64,000 bases of DNA from Nematostella vectensis (taxonomy: Eukaryota; Cnidaria; Anthozoa; Actiniaria; Edwardsiidae). Under the pieces are notes generated by a model, which was not told the DNA's origin, did no database searches, and saw only the letters and a list, made by a program, of their open reading frames with translations. The position numbers and the translations under genes are program-made. The stretch lies in contig NC_064038.1 of assembly GCF_932526225.1 (NCBI RefSeq), positions 17,533,075-17,597,074 on the forward strand, written 5' to 3'. Of this stretch, positions 1-9,218 are shown one piece after another. Every line of letters starts with the position of its first letter. Within the stretch, counting starts at the first letter, position 1.

Positions 1-571
1 AGACAGCTGTTCAACGATGACGGGGGCGTTCGACAGGACGTTGCAAAGCTGAAAGGCTTCAAGCTGGCGATGGGGTCCGTGGCAGAGGTAGACGCGGTCA
101 TCCAGGAGAACACAGAACGGGTCCAAGAGCTGCAAGGGGTGGTAGCCACAGACAGGGAGACCATCGACGACACTAACACGTCAGAGAGTAGCCGCCAAGA
201 GGCCAGTGAGCGCAACGAGGAGAGGCTGTCCGAGATTGACGAACTAGAACGCGAAAACCGAGAGCTCGAGAACCAAAAGCCGCTAAGAGAGCTCATCAAA
301 GCCATCTTCAAAAAGTACGGCTTTACCGTCACCGCCATCTGGTTGGCCGTAGCAACAACGATCGCGGCCATTGTGACGTCGCTCGGCAAGTCGCTCTCCT
401 CCGTGGCCAGAGGGGTCGGTAACGGGCTTAAGGCCATCGGGAAAAAGCTAGGTGAGCTTCTCCCCGGGCTAGTAGGCAGTGTTTAAGGCTGCAGGAGAAG
501 CGGTGAAATTCCTTGGCGAAAATGCGTGGCTGCTCATTCTAGCCGTAGCCGCGTTCTTGGTTCGTCGATAG
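1..571 (+). CDS. Virus-like coiled-coil/membrane protein, 5' partial, apparent frameshift near its end
   Basis: The frame is open from base 1, so the true start lies outside the window; the first internal ATG is at 70. The product has a charged, Glu-rich probable coiled coil (about 100 residues), then KKYGFTVTAIWLAVATTIAA, a membrane segment, and a glycine/lysine-rich amphipathic stretch ending at a stop at 484-486. Another frame takes over at 482 and runs to a stop at 569-571, adding a second hydrophobic helix (NAWLLILAVAAFLV). The join of coiled coil, two membrane segments and basic end makes a one-base frameshift near 480 more likely than a true stop. I recall similar proteins among uncharacterised cnidarian genes linked to Polinton/adintovirus-like elements; a membrane-active virion role is an inference. 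It is convergent with the next gene, 8 bp away. Confidence 0.5.
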
Positions 572-579
572 CAAAGCAG

Positions 580-1914
580 TCATCGGAAGAAGTAATACGC
601 CGCGGCCACCGCGAGTGCCGACAACCCCGCCTTGAGGGAGGTGTGGTCGCTTTTTTCGCCCGTTCCGGCGGCAGTCTTGCTGTGCGCAGCGTGCGTACGT
701 GGAGAGGGGGCAGGGACCGCGCCCTCTGGGTGCACTTTCGCAGGGGCGGAATCCTTGCTTTGCCGCCGGGACGGCACGCGGTCGATCCCAGGGTCAGTCG
801 CGTGTTGCACCCTAGGATGCTCGCCGGCCATGTTATGAGCACCGAGTGGCTTTGTCTCGGTGTTGATCGCGTTTGCGCCGAGCGTCATGGAGTCCGTGGC
901 TTTCTGCAGCTTATTGTTGTAGCCCACGACGCTTTGCGTGTTTATTACCAGATCGCTCGGCATCAGCCACACTCCCGGTGCGACCGCAAGACTCAGTCTC
1001 ACCTTGGCCTCCTGCACGGCTAACTGGTACCTTTGCACGCTTTGAGCGATGTCGTTTTCTATGATCGCGTCTTCAAGCAGCTTCGTGAACTCCGCCTGCG
1101 CCTCCATGGCCGGCCCACCGGCCCCCGCGATAGAGGAACGGACGTTTACCTGCGCCCCAAGCACTGTGTAGACGAACGCCTCGACCGAGCGGTCGAGTCT
1201 TCCTAGCCCTGCTTTTGTCAGCCCCTCACCTTTGGGAGGCGCAAACCAGCTATATTGCACGCCCCCGTGGTCGTCGTTGCGTATGTAACCCACCTGCTTC
1301 CCACTATTGTACGTCCCACCTTCGTCGCTAAACAGATTGAGGTGGCTCGGGTACACGTCTGCCGCTGTGTCGTAGCCACGGATCACGTGCACGTTCCGAT
1401 ACCCCTCCACCGGGTAGAACACAAACACATCGCCTAGCCCGTGGTTCCGCCCGCCTTTCCATCGGAAGTCCGGCTTACGCGGCAAACCGAACTCTATACA
1501 TAGACGCTCGAAAGCGGCCTTCTTGTAGGGGTTACCTTTTTGCGTGAACGGGCTGTCGCCAGGCAGAGGGGCGCCGAGCTCGTAGAGTATCCTCCGGGTG
1601 GTAGAGTAGACGTGAAACCTTAGAAATCCCCTGATGACAGAGGGGAGCGTGGCGAAAGCGGGGTCGACTAGGGACACCCCACATCCGGCGGTTGCGCACC
1701 AGACCGCAAAGTTGAGTTGCTGTGGCCAGTACCCATAGGAAGGCTCCGATAGCCACCGGCGAGACTCCTTGGCGGACTTGTGCGTGACTACTGTCTCTTT
1801 GAATATGTCTCGGACCCTAGCCGTGAATGATTTGTCCTCAGCCACGTGTATCTCTAGCTGCGTGAGTAGTGGGGTGATGTCTGAGGCCGTGCTCTCCACG
1901 GGGGTCGCGGGCAC
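580..1914 (-). CDS. Large uncharacterised virus-like protein with C-terminal membrane anchor (444 aa)
   Basis: An intact 444-codon ORF, far longer than chance, in a GC-rich block of tightly packed genes. The first 320 residues look globular, with motifs such as YSWFAPPKGEGLTKAGLGRL and FVYTVLGAQVNVRSS. A Pro/Ser/His-rich linker (about 345-420) follows, and a short hydrophobic tail (LSALAVAAAYYFF) at the extreme C terminus that would anchor the protein in a membrane. I recognise the central part as a family recurring in cnidarian genomes as hypothetical protein, but do not know its function. By position in a compact two-strand cluster it is most likely a structural protein of an integrated Polinton/adintovirus-like element. 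Its start at 1914 lies 12 bp after the small upstream gene on the same strand, suggesting co-transcription. Confidence 0.55.
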   Translation of the reverse strand: MPATPVESTASDITPLLTQLEIHVAEDKSFTARVRDIFKETVVTHKSAKESRRWLSEPSYGYWPQQLNFAVWCATAGCGVSLVDPAFATLPSVIRGFLRFHVYSTTRRILYELGAPLPGDSPFTQKGNPYKKAAFERLCIEFGLPRKPDFRWKGGRNHGLGDVFVFYPVEGYRNVHVIRGYDTAADVYPSHLNLFSDEGGTYNSGKQVGYIRNDDHGGVQYSWFAPPKGEGLTKAGLGRLDRSVEAFVYTVLGAQVNVRSSIAGAGGPAMEAQAEFTKLLEDAIIENDIAQSVQRYQLAVQEAKVRLSLAVAPGVWLMPSDLVINTQSVVGYNNKLQKATDSMTLGANAINTETKPLGAHNMAGEHPRVQHATDPGIDRVPSRRQSKDSAPAKVHPEGAVPAPSPRTHAAHSKTAAGTGEKSDHTSLKAGLSALAVAAAYYFFR

Positions 1915-1926
1915 GGCGTAGAGCAG

Positions 1927-2109
1927 CTATTGCGCGAGGGTCAGAGACCTAGGGAAACCGGTTTTTGCGCGTTTGACTTGTTCGGCTATAGCGCGTTTGA
2001 TATGTTCGGCTATAGAGGCTCGCGCCGCAACTGCCGCCTTCTTCGTCTCCTCCTCCTCCCTTCGGGGAATCGCCTCCTCGTTCAGCATCCGCCAGCCTTC
2101 CCAATCCAT
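1927..2109 (-). CDS. Small charged helical protein of the virus-like block (60 aa)
   Basis: A 60-codon ORF starting MDWEGWRMLNEEA and continuing as an almost uninterrupted charged helix rich in Glu, Lys, Arg and Ala. It sits between the divergent intergenic gap (2110-2139) and the start of the 444-aa gene, on the same strand as the latter, with a 12-bp spacing typical of compact viral gene blocks. No family function is known to me. Its size makes it less certain than its neighbours; the support is position, composition and the lack of any other gene in this stretch. Confidence 0.4.
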   Translation of the reverse strand: MDWEGWRMLNEEAIPRREEEETKKAAVAARASIAEHIKRAIAEQVKRAKTGFPRSLTLAQ

Positions 2110-2139
2110 GCTCAGCCCTATTAAACACGAAGGCGGGCT

Positions 2140-2775
2140 ATGTTCAACACAATGGTGGTCCTACATGCTGTGTTCACCGGAGGCGAACTGACGCTCTTCT
2201 TCGAGCAGCCGATAAGGCGCCCACGCTTCGTGGCGCTCCGGCAGTGCTCGCTGTTTAACAGCTGGTATAATCTCGAGCGGGAGCATCAGATAACGACCAT
2301 AGCCTCCCTCCCGCCCATCGCTACTCTGCCAGCCGGGCACCACACGGCCGAGTCCATCGTGGAAACGATCAACCGCGCTCGTGTCCAAAGGCGTTGCGTT
2401 CCTGAATGCCGAGCTTTGCGCACTATTTGGCCTGGAGGCTAAAGACGATCAGTTGGGTGGACGGGGCCTCGTACTGCCCGTGGGGGGGCCCCACTTAAGG
2501 TGACTTTGCCGAAAATAGAGGCCCTCTACATCTTCTGCGATATCGTAGACCGCTCGCAATGCCTCGCCTTAGACGAGCCTTCAAACGTTCTCGCTTGCCT
2601 AGAAACCCGCGGGAGGCCGCACGAGAAAGTCGTCTATGGGCCCGACATCCCCGTTTGTGTCGCAGCATCTTCCTCTGAGTTTGTCTCGAGTATCCGAATA
2701 TGGATCACTGATGACCGCGGTAGACGGGTGGACTTTGAGGGCAAGCCTGTTCGCCTCGTATTAGAGCTAACCTAG
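2140..2775 (+). pseudogene. Virus-like protein gene broken by two compensating frameshifts
   Basis: Two ORFs in the same frame (2140-2442 and 2500-2775) are separated by stops, but a shifted frame is open across the gap (about 2376-2495) and encodes credible protein (AFLNAELCALFG). The simplest reading is one gene of about 210 codons with one indel near 2376 and a compensating one in the G7C4 run near 2485. The N-terminal part has SLFNSWYNL and LPAGHHTAESIVETIN; the C-terminal part has LYIFCDIVDRS and IRIWITDDRGRRVDF. I associate these motifs with a widespread cnidarian/Polinton-associated family of uncharacterised, probably beta-rich proteins. It starts only 30 bp from the divergent minus-strand gene. 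The breaks could be real decay or assembly errors in homopolymers. Confidence 0.45.
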
Positions 2776-2791
2776 GTCCGACATAACAAGC

Positions 2792-3472
2792 ATGGCAAAC
2801 AGCGACGTTAGCAGCGGTGCCATATACCCCTCGCTTCCCAGCGTCTGCCCCCCGCAAACGCACACGACGCCCACCGCTCCGGCAAGCATCGGCGGCGACG
2901 TGCAAAGCTTCCGACTCCAGAAAATATGTGACACTCAGGCGGTTCTAGACAACGAGATAACGCATCATCGACAGGTGCGGAAGAAGTATAAGCGCGCCTT
3001 TGCCGTTACCCATGCTGTGTCTGTGGCATCCGGCATCGCTGCAGGGGCGCTTTCCAGCGCCGGGGTGGGGGTCTCTTTGAGTGGGATAGGGGTTCTGATC
3101 GGCGGTCCGCTGGCAGGGGTCGCTGGGCTGGTCGGTGTCGTGGGCGCGGGCGCGGGGGTAGTCTCTAGAGGTCTTACGACCAAGGTGGCTAAACACGAAG
3201 ACACGATGGTTTTAGCGGAGAGTAAGAAAAACTCGATCAGCGAGCTGGTCTCTAAGGCTCTGCAGGACGGGCATATCTCAGACGAAGAGTTTCGGCTAAT
3301 ACTTCAGGAACAAGAGAGATACTACGCTCTCAAAGCCGCTATCAGAGCTCGACACGGCCTCGCACCGCGTGAGAAAAAAAGCGGAAAAGGGCACTCCCTG
3401 GGGACACGCGAAAAGATGAAAAAAAGGCTGCGAGAAATTCGCGAGGAGTTCGGGAGCGAGGTGTTCGAGTAA
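2792..3472 (+). CDS. Uncharacterised virus-like protein with central Gly/Ala hydrophobic segment (226 aa)
   Basis: An intact 226-codon ORF, 16 bp after the preceding gene. Residues 1-40 are Pro/Thr/Ser-rich. Residues 45-70 form a basic helix (HHRQVRKKYKRAF). Residues 75-130 are a long Gly/Ala/Val hydrophobic region able to form one or two membrane helices. The C-terminal 95 residues are charged and helical, including VSKALQDGHISDEEFRLIL and a basic end. I recognise this layout from uncharacterised cnidarian proteins found beside the other genes of this block, but no function is established. The hydrophobic hairpin flanked by charged helices would suit a membrane-interacting virion component; that is an inference. 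Confidence 0.5.
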   Translation: MANSDVSSGAIYPSLPSVCPPQTHTTPTAPASIGGDVQSFRLQKICDTQAVLDNEITHHRQVRKKYKRAFAVTHAVSVASGIAAGALSSAGVGVSLSGIGVLIGGPLAGVAGLVGVVGAGAGVVSRGLTTKVAKHEDTMVLAESKKNSISELVSKALQDGHISDEEFRLILQEQERYYALKAAIRARHGLAPREKKSGKGHSLGTREKMKKRLREIREEFGSEVFE

Positions 3473-3576
3473 AACTCAGGTTTAAACGCCACGCCAGCGG
3501 CTATGAATTTACGGCCGAAAAACGGTCGTTCCGCGCTCCGTAGGTTGGCGGCCCTCCCCGACACCATCGCTATTTA

Positions 3577-4066
3577 CCCCAAAAAGTCGTGTAGGCGAAC
3601 CGCGCACGGCCTACATGAGCATTTGCCCCAAAAAGTCGTGTACGCGAACCGCGCCCGGCCTACATGAGCAATTGCCCCAAAAGGTCGTGTACGCGAACCG
3701 CGCCCGGCCTACATGAACAATTGCCCCAAAAAGTCGTGTACGCGAACCGCGCCCGGCCTACATGAACAATTGCCCTAACTATTTATGTACGTGAAACATT
3801 ATATGCCTACATGAACGATTGCCCTAACTATTCATGTACGTGAAACATTATATGCCTACATGAACGATTGCCCTAACTATTCATGTACGTGAAACATTAT
3901 ATGCCTACATGAAAAATTGCCCTAACTATTCATGTACGTGAAACATTATATGCCTACATGAACAATTGCCCTAACTATTCATGTACGTGAAACATTATAT
4001 GCCTACATGAAGAATTGCCCTAAATATTCATGTACGTGAAACATTATATGCTTGATATATAGAAGG
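3577..4066. repeat. 49-bp tandem array, GC-rich units changing to AT-rich units
   Basis: About ten head-to-tail units of exactly 49 bp. The first four (3577-3772) are GC-rich and CpG-rich, built around GTACGCGAACCGCGCCCGG; the following ones (from 3773) are AT-rich, built around GTACGTGAAACATTATATG. Both kinds share CCTACATGA and the AATTG end, so they are one family. The array marks the border between the GC-rich virus-like block and the AT-rich genome; 3473-3576 holds nothing recognisable. Confidence 0.9.
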
Positions 4067-5460
4067 AGGGGCTGGGGGGCTCGGAGGGGCGAGGCGCGGC
4101 TCCCAAGCCTAAGATGGGGTTGGGGGGGTCGGAGGGGTCACTCAAACTACCTAGTCCCCCCCGCCATACATGAAGTACCTACCTTGTTTAACTCGCGCAA
4201 TTTTACGTAAATATCCCCAGGAACGGAAAAAAACTTAAAGCAATCTCTTACTAATACACTTAACCCTTTCACGCCCAAGTTTTTTTTTACTGACGCACAC
4301 AAAATGACACCAGGTCTACAGTTTTTCTCTTTTTCCATAGAATTACATGGGCTGACATAGTAAGAACAAATATCGCCCACATAATTATCGATCGGAATAA
4401 AGTACTTGTTTTCCAAATATTGTATTGCAACAATTTTTATAAGCAGGCAAAGACAAACTTTTTTGAATTTAGCGCAATTTAACTGCGTGCTCGTCATTTG
4501 TTAGTTCCAGTTTATGCATGTTTTCAGATAAACTACATCAAATTAACTTCAAAGATTCATAGTTAACTCTTCAGGGAAGCATATCCAAGTATTATACATA
4601 GCTATTTTTCAGGTTTAAGCGAGCTGGTTGTGATAGTCATGTCAGCACCGTTTCTGCACAATACAGCATCAACATGGCGGCAATAAAAGCACGGCTTGCA
4701 TGGCCATTTCATTTCTAAATTTTAATGCCTTTATTTCATGGATTGAACAAAACTCAACTGTCCATTTTTGCTCATAATTGTCTAATTGATTGACAATTGG
4801 CCATAATCTGTGAATAAATCAAACATAGCACAACAACACGAGGATTTGAGAACATCATCGAGCGGAACGAGTGGTGACTATTGAACAAATTCAAGATGGT
4901 ATTGTGAAAAATTTTCTGCATTGTTGTTCAGATGCGGCCAAAATAGGCTTGCAAGAAAGTATTATTTGCTGCTATTGGTTTTGCAATGTCCAACTGGACG
5001 AGAAACAAGTCTTTTTCACTCAAATATTGGCAATTGTCCGATGCCATGAGTACTTACAAAAATACCGAGATGGTGGCTGAATTTATTCACCGCTAGTTCC
5101 TGCATCGTTCGCTGTTGCTCTCAAACCACTCAGAATCTTTCTCTTCGTTTCCTTTTTGCCATTTAGAAGCGCCTCAAACAAGTTTGTTCGATTGACAAGA
5201 AATTCAATCAATTCAGAATGATGAAAATATAAAAAAAAACAAAGTTCAAAGTCATTATTTGGATGATTCTTCGGTCCGATGAATGGAGTAGCTTCTTGTT
5301 CCTCAATGGCAGTACCAGTTCTGTACCAAAGTTGGTCTTTGGGTCGCAAAATACCGACATTTTTCTGCTAGAAATTAGCCCACGGCCATCGTTGTTTAAC
5401 GATTTTGAATCTGTCTCTCCCAGGCCGTAAAACTCTTTTAAATCTCTATAAAAATCACCC
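4067..5460. other. Degraded transposon-like sequence, no intact gene
   Basis: 4067-4146 is a short G-rich stretch. The rest is AT-rich with broken ORFs, mostly on the minus strand (4147-4497, 5083-5349). The minus-strand product over 5083-5349 contains TPFIGPKNHPNNDF followed by FLVNRTNLFEALL, which resembles the N-terminal region of piggyBac-type transposases, but stops interrupt it and no catalytic region was found. I treat it as a transposase remnant with low certainty. Confidence 0.3.
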
Positions 5461-5574
5461 AGAATATCATGAGTCAAATCCATGATCTAAAGGCAAGGTC
5501 CGTGGTCGTGGATGGATTTCGAACGCGCGAAAAAGTTTTAACTTTGGATAAAAATTTCATGACGAACGGTTCGT

Positions 5575-5655
5575 ATTCCCTGCTAGCAGAGGCCTCTTTT
5601 CTCTGTATTTCGCTGGGCTGGAGTTCGCGAGTAAAAGATACCTCTGCCATGGGTC
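5575..5655 (+). repeat. Left arm of 81-bp inverted repeat
   Basis: This segment reappears as reverse complement at 9793-9873 with almost no mismatches. The pair brackets the split small ORF and the BEL element inserted in it, so it could be the terminal or subterminal repeat of an older DNA element carrying that ORF. Confidence 0.8.
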
Positions 5656-5880
5656 AAAACTGTTTCTGTTGCGCATGCGTCAGCGTTAATAAGCGACCGA
5701 CGTGCCAAAACCCGTACCATCGCGCGAAAGCTGTCAATATGCTAATATGCTTTGCATAGGTTTAGTCGGAAATCATGAATCAAACTCCGGTTAGTTCTCC
5801 TCTTCGAAAAAAGAAAACAACTGTTCAATTTCAATCACCTAAAACGTCACTAAAAAGATTGAACAACAAACGCAGCAAAG

Positions 5881-6073
5881 TGTATCGGCGTGTTGGGGAT
5901 TTAAAACTACGATTAAAACTACGGAAAGAGTGCTTGTCTGAATCGGTTTTTTATGAACTCAACAAATCTCTCGTGGGCTCATCAATCACGTGACATCATG
6001 TCCACAGGGAACCCAATAACAATAAAAACGATAATGTCAATCTATGAATGTCAGTTATATATGAGCTCAGACA
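5881..6073 (-). repeat. 3' LTR of the BEL/Pao element
   Basis: 193 bp, TG...CA ends. It differs from the 5' LTR mainly by small indels and single bases. It contains the stop codon of the pol remnant (6067-6069). Confidence 0.93.
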
Positions 6074-6954
6074 TCCTCCGGGGGGGGGGGGGGGGGGGGG
6101 GGGCGTAGTTGTCGGGCCCAGTCTGCGATGCGGTCCCTTGTGGCAGCTGTGATTCGCATGCTTCTCCTGATAGGTTGGTTGGACTGGAGCTGACCTCCTG
6201 TCTGCGCGTCTGCAGTTTCCCCAACATCAGTAGTAATCTCAAGGGGATATAGCTTGGAGATAGGTCTGTTCGTGTGACCCTTAGCTGTTTTTAAGGTTAC
6301 AGCCCGTACACATCCGTCGGCACCTCTAATCAGATCTTCCACTACGCCTAGTTTCCACTTCAACCTCTTTTTCTCGCTGTGGATCTGGACAACGTCTCCT
6401 ATCTTGACGCGTGTTTCACCGCCGGTGATGATGTTGTCAACATAGAGATTGTCCCTCATGTCCTGTGTGACTGGTGTCTTATGATTATCAAGGTGTGTTT
6501 GAAGGACAGCATTCAGCATAAAGGGGGAGCTCGCAGAGCCAAAAAGGACCGACTTGAAACGGTAGGTCTGGAACTCACTTTCGGGGTCACCGGGATCGGA
6601 TAGCCATAGGAACCGGGTCATGTCGCGGTCAGCTTCGCTGAGACGTACATGGAGGAAAGCTTTTTCTATATCGGTAGAAATTCCAATAGGGTTGGCGCGA
6701 AACCGCACTAAAATCGAGCCCATGTCGGCTAGGTAAGGTGAACCGACCTCTAGGCAGTCGTTCAGACTTGGGGTCGAGGGAGCCTGGTGACAACTACAAT
6801 CGAAGACAATACGAATGGGCGTGGTCGATGACTCCTTTTTTACATGGTGGTGGGGTATGTAGTGGGCGTGGTCAGACGGGTCAGGGCTGCTAACCTTCTC
6901 AATGAACCCTCTGGCCTCTTGTTCCTTGATGATGTCGTCATAACTCTTCATCAA
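6067..6954 (-). pseudogene. BEL/Pao RT fragment fused in frame to the Pol C-terminal domain
   Basis: Residues 1-180 are the reverse transcriptase palm: IRIVFDCSCHQAPSTPSLND, STDIEKAFLHVRLSEADRD, then the YVDN catalytic-loop motif. Immediately after DNIITGGET the sequence jumps to RVKIGDVVQIHSEKKRLKWK and TNRPISKLYPLEI, the domain at the very end of BEL Pol (known as DUF5641). About 800-1000 residues of RT thumb, RNase H and integrase are therefore missing, yet the frame is kept. The end runs into a poly-proline tract encoded by a C run (G24 on the plus strand, 6080-6103) and stops within the LTR. Confidence 0.85.
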
Positions 6955-7514
6955 ATCTGGTGAAGTCGTCGTGCGGTAGCCCTTGTGCGTCTCTCGCAGA
7001 TACTGAAGTTAGTTGGGAGAGGGGCGTGCTCTTCTTTCCAGGGAAACCCAGCAATGTATGTGCCGTCTTCGTCTCTAGTGATCGAGGTGGCCTGGTAATT
7101 AGTCAAGAAGTTCTTCTCAGGGGGGTCAGCATTGGGTGATATGCCCATTGACTCTAGGGACCAAAATTGCTGTAGATCAAATTCATCTTCTTGGTGGGCT
7201 GAAATGTGGAATATGTTAGTCACATTGCCCTGCATCCCCCTGGCCCTTACAGGACCAGATAGTAGATAGCCCAATTTGGACTGCATAGCTGTGGGCCCCT
7301 CTTCCCCTCGGATAATCTTATCTTGAACAATGTCCCAGTAATGGTCAGCACCAATTAACAAGTTGATCTCGAAATTACCACTGGACACTGGGTGTGCTAA
7401 TTTCAATCCTTTCAGGTGGGGCATGTTACTGACATCTGTGTGATATTTGCATTGCAAGGGGGTGGCTATATGTGGAACAACAAGCACCCGGAGAGGAATC
7501 CTATCCCCTTGCTC
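6951..7514 (-). pseudogene. BEL/Pao Pol linker segment between protease and RT
   Basis: Continues from the protease in a shifted frame. It contains LLIGADHYWDIVQDKIIRG, SKLGYLLSGPV and NFLTNYQATSITRDEDGTY, hallmarks of the BEL region between protease and reverse transcriptase. It ends at a stop (6951-6953) inside RRLHQI; a one-base shift there restores the expected continuation into the RT frame. The two frameshifts show the element can no longer make a continuous polyprotein. Confidence 0.8.
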
Positions 7515-7524
7515 ACTGATTACT

Positions 7525-9201
7525 TCAACATTTGTCTTCTAGTCTCCTAAGGGAATGTTCTGTTGCCCCGAAGGCAGACATGGAGATATTCTCCCTTGAA
7601 ATAGGCTTTGCGCCGAGTTCATCAGCGAGTTTCTTAGTAATGAAGGAGCGTTGCGCGCCCTCATTGAGAAGTATGTTCACCTCCCTGCTAGTATTCCCAA
7701 CCCTGACATGGCTTACGGCAGTTTTTAGAAGTATCGGATACTCATGGGTGATGCCATAGGGGTGTGCTGGTGCTAATGTGGTATGAACCGACTGGGATTG
7801 CTCTGCTTGGGGTGGAAGCTCCTTGTCCCCAGGGTGAGGACCTTGCCCCTTGTCTCTCTCACAAATTGTGGTGTGATGTTTACCTCTGCATTGACGGCAG
7901 CGAAACTTCGAGGTGCATTTGGAGCTGATATGGGAGGATGAAAGGCAATTATAACAGAGCCTTAGCTTGACAACAATGTCCTTCCTTGCCTTAGGGTCAG
8001 AAACGGTGGCGCAGTTATGTGTACTGTGCTTCCTTTTACAGTAAACACACTGAATGACCTTGGGTTTGCCTTTCCCCTGGGGATGAGGCCCCTTTACCCC
8101 GGTAAAGAATGAGGCTGTGGGTGTAGAATCCGACAGGAGGGGGGATCCTGCTTCTAAAACCATAAGCTCATGCTTAAGAGCTTCCCTCAGACCTTGTATG
8201 GTCCAGTCCCCCCCTTGTTGTGTCCTGGCTAGGTTGCGCTTGGTTTCATTAGGGAGCTTTCCTAAAATAACAGGAATAAGGAGTTCCCCAAAGGAGTCTT
8301 GGGACTTGCCGAGGGCTTCTAGTGCTCTTATATTGGTTTCCAATGCATCACAAAAGGGGCGCAAGCTCTCAAGATTGCTTGTGGGAAATTGCAGATATAA
8401 TAGAGCAGTCATATGAGCATTCGTCAGTCTGTGTGTTTGCCCAAAACGTTCCTTGAGGGTGGCCAGTGCCTTCACATAATTATCCCCTGAAATTAGGTAG
8501 CCCCCAATTGCTTGCTCTGCCTCCCCTGAAACCTGGGCCTTTAGGTAATTAAACTTGTCTACATCAGGCAAGCCTGGCTTGCTGTGAACAGCTACATTAA
8601 AGGAATCCCAGAAGGTCATCCACTCCAACGGGTCCCCACTAAAAACGGGCAAGTTCAGCTTTGGGAGACGTGTGCTATAGGAGTTGAAGTTACTTGCTTG
8701 GGGAATGAAAGGCTCATTGCTGGGGTGAGTAATGTTTGGGGGCGGGACAACTTGAGTTGTGTTTGAGGGTGGCACGACTTGGGTTGGATCTATATTGGTT
8801 GGATTTTGAGACATGGAAGAAGCGCTTTGGGGAGAGGATGTTGAAGCGACAGACGGCGGAACGACGGGGGAGGGAGTATTAACACTCGGTACATTGTCAT
8901 TGTTAATGATCACACTTAGCTTTGCAATCATATCTGTGATCCCTTCCTGGATTTCCTCCGTTTCCATTATTTCCTCCTCCAAATCTTCAGGCTTCTCGAT
9001 TTTCGGGGCTATGATCTCATCTAAGTCTCGGAGTTTCCCAGCCTTTGCTTCGAGTTGTTGCGTTGTGTTTTTCGCCGATGCGAGTTCGAGTTCGGTAAAC
9101 CCGCCATCTTTGGTAAACATCTCCTCGGATTTCTTCATTAACTTCGTAAGATGGCTCCTGTGGCCTCGCCGAGAGGCAATTAGACGTTGCAGCTCCTCCA
9201 T
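7525..9201 (-). CDS. BEL/Pao Gag-protease polyprotein, N-terminal part
   Basis: The ATG at 9201 (MEELQRLIASRRGHRSHL) is the likely start, because the longer ORF begins at a GTG within the primer-binding region. In order: a charged coiled coil (about 1-100), a Ser/Pro/Asn-rich linker, the BEL Gag core with LPKLNLPVFSGDPLEWMTFW (about 185-205), CCHC/CCCC zinc knuckles in the CVYCKRKHSTHNC and CYNCLSSSHISSKC region, then the aspartic protease. The protease active site reads LLNEGAQRSFIT, with Asn where the catalytic Asp is normally found, so the enzyme is probably dead. A stop at 7525-7527 cuts the frame; a one-base shift restores BEL-like sequence into the next segment, so this is a decay frameshift or, less likely, programmed. 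Confidence 0.85.
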   Translation of the reverse strand: MEELQRLIASRRGHRSHLTKLMKKSEEMFTKDGGFTELELASAKNTTQQLEAKAGKLRDLDEIIAPKIEKPEDLEEEIMETEEIQEGITDMIAKLSVIINNDNVPSVNTPSPVVPPSVASTSSPQSASSMSQNPTNIDPTQVVPPSNTTQVVPPPNITHPSNEPFIPQASNFNSYSTRLPKLNLPVFSGDPLEWMTFWDSFNVAVHSKPGLPDVDKFNYLKAQVSGEAEQAIGGYLISGDNYVKALATLKERFGQTHRLTNAHMTALLYLQFPTSNLESLRPFCDALETNIRALEALGKSQDSFGELLIPVILGKLPNETKRNLARTQQGGDWTIQGLREALKHELMVLEAGSPLLSDSTPTASFFTGVKGPHPQGKGKPKVIQCVYCKRKHSTHNCATVSDPKARKDIVVKLRLCYNCLSSSHISSKCTSKFRCRQCRGKHHTTICERDKGQGPHPGDKELPPQAEQSQSVHTTLAPAHPYGITHEYPILLKTAVSHVRVGNTSREVNILLNEGAQRSFITKKLADELGAKPISRENISMSAFGATEHSLRRLEDKC

Positions 9202-9218
9202 CCTGGTCACGGCACCAA

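Noticed and set aside
534-1437. Plus-strand ORFs of 60-165 codons opposite the 444-aa gene
   Set aside because: Antisense shadows in GC-rich coding sequence; their composition (many Arg, His, Cys) is typical of the reverse frame.
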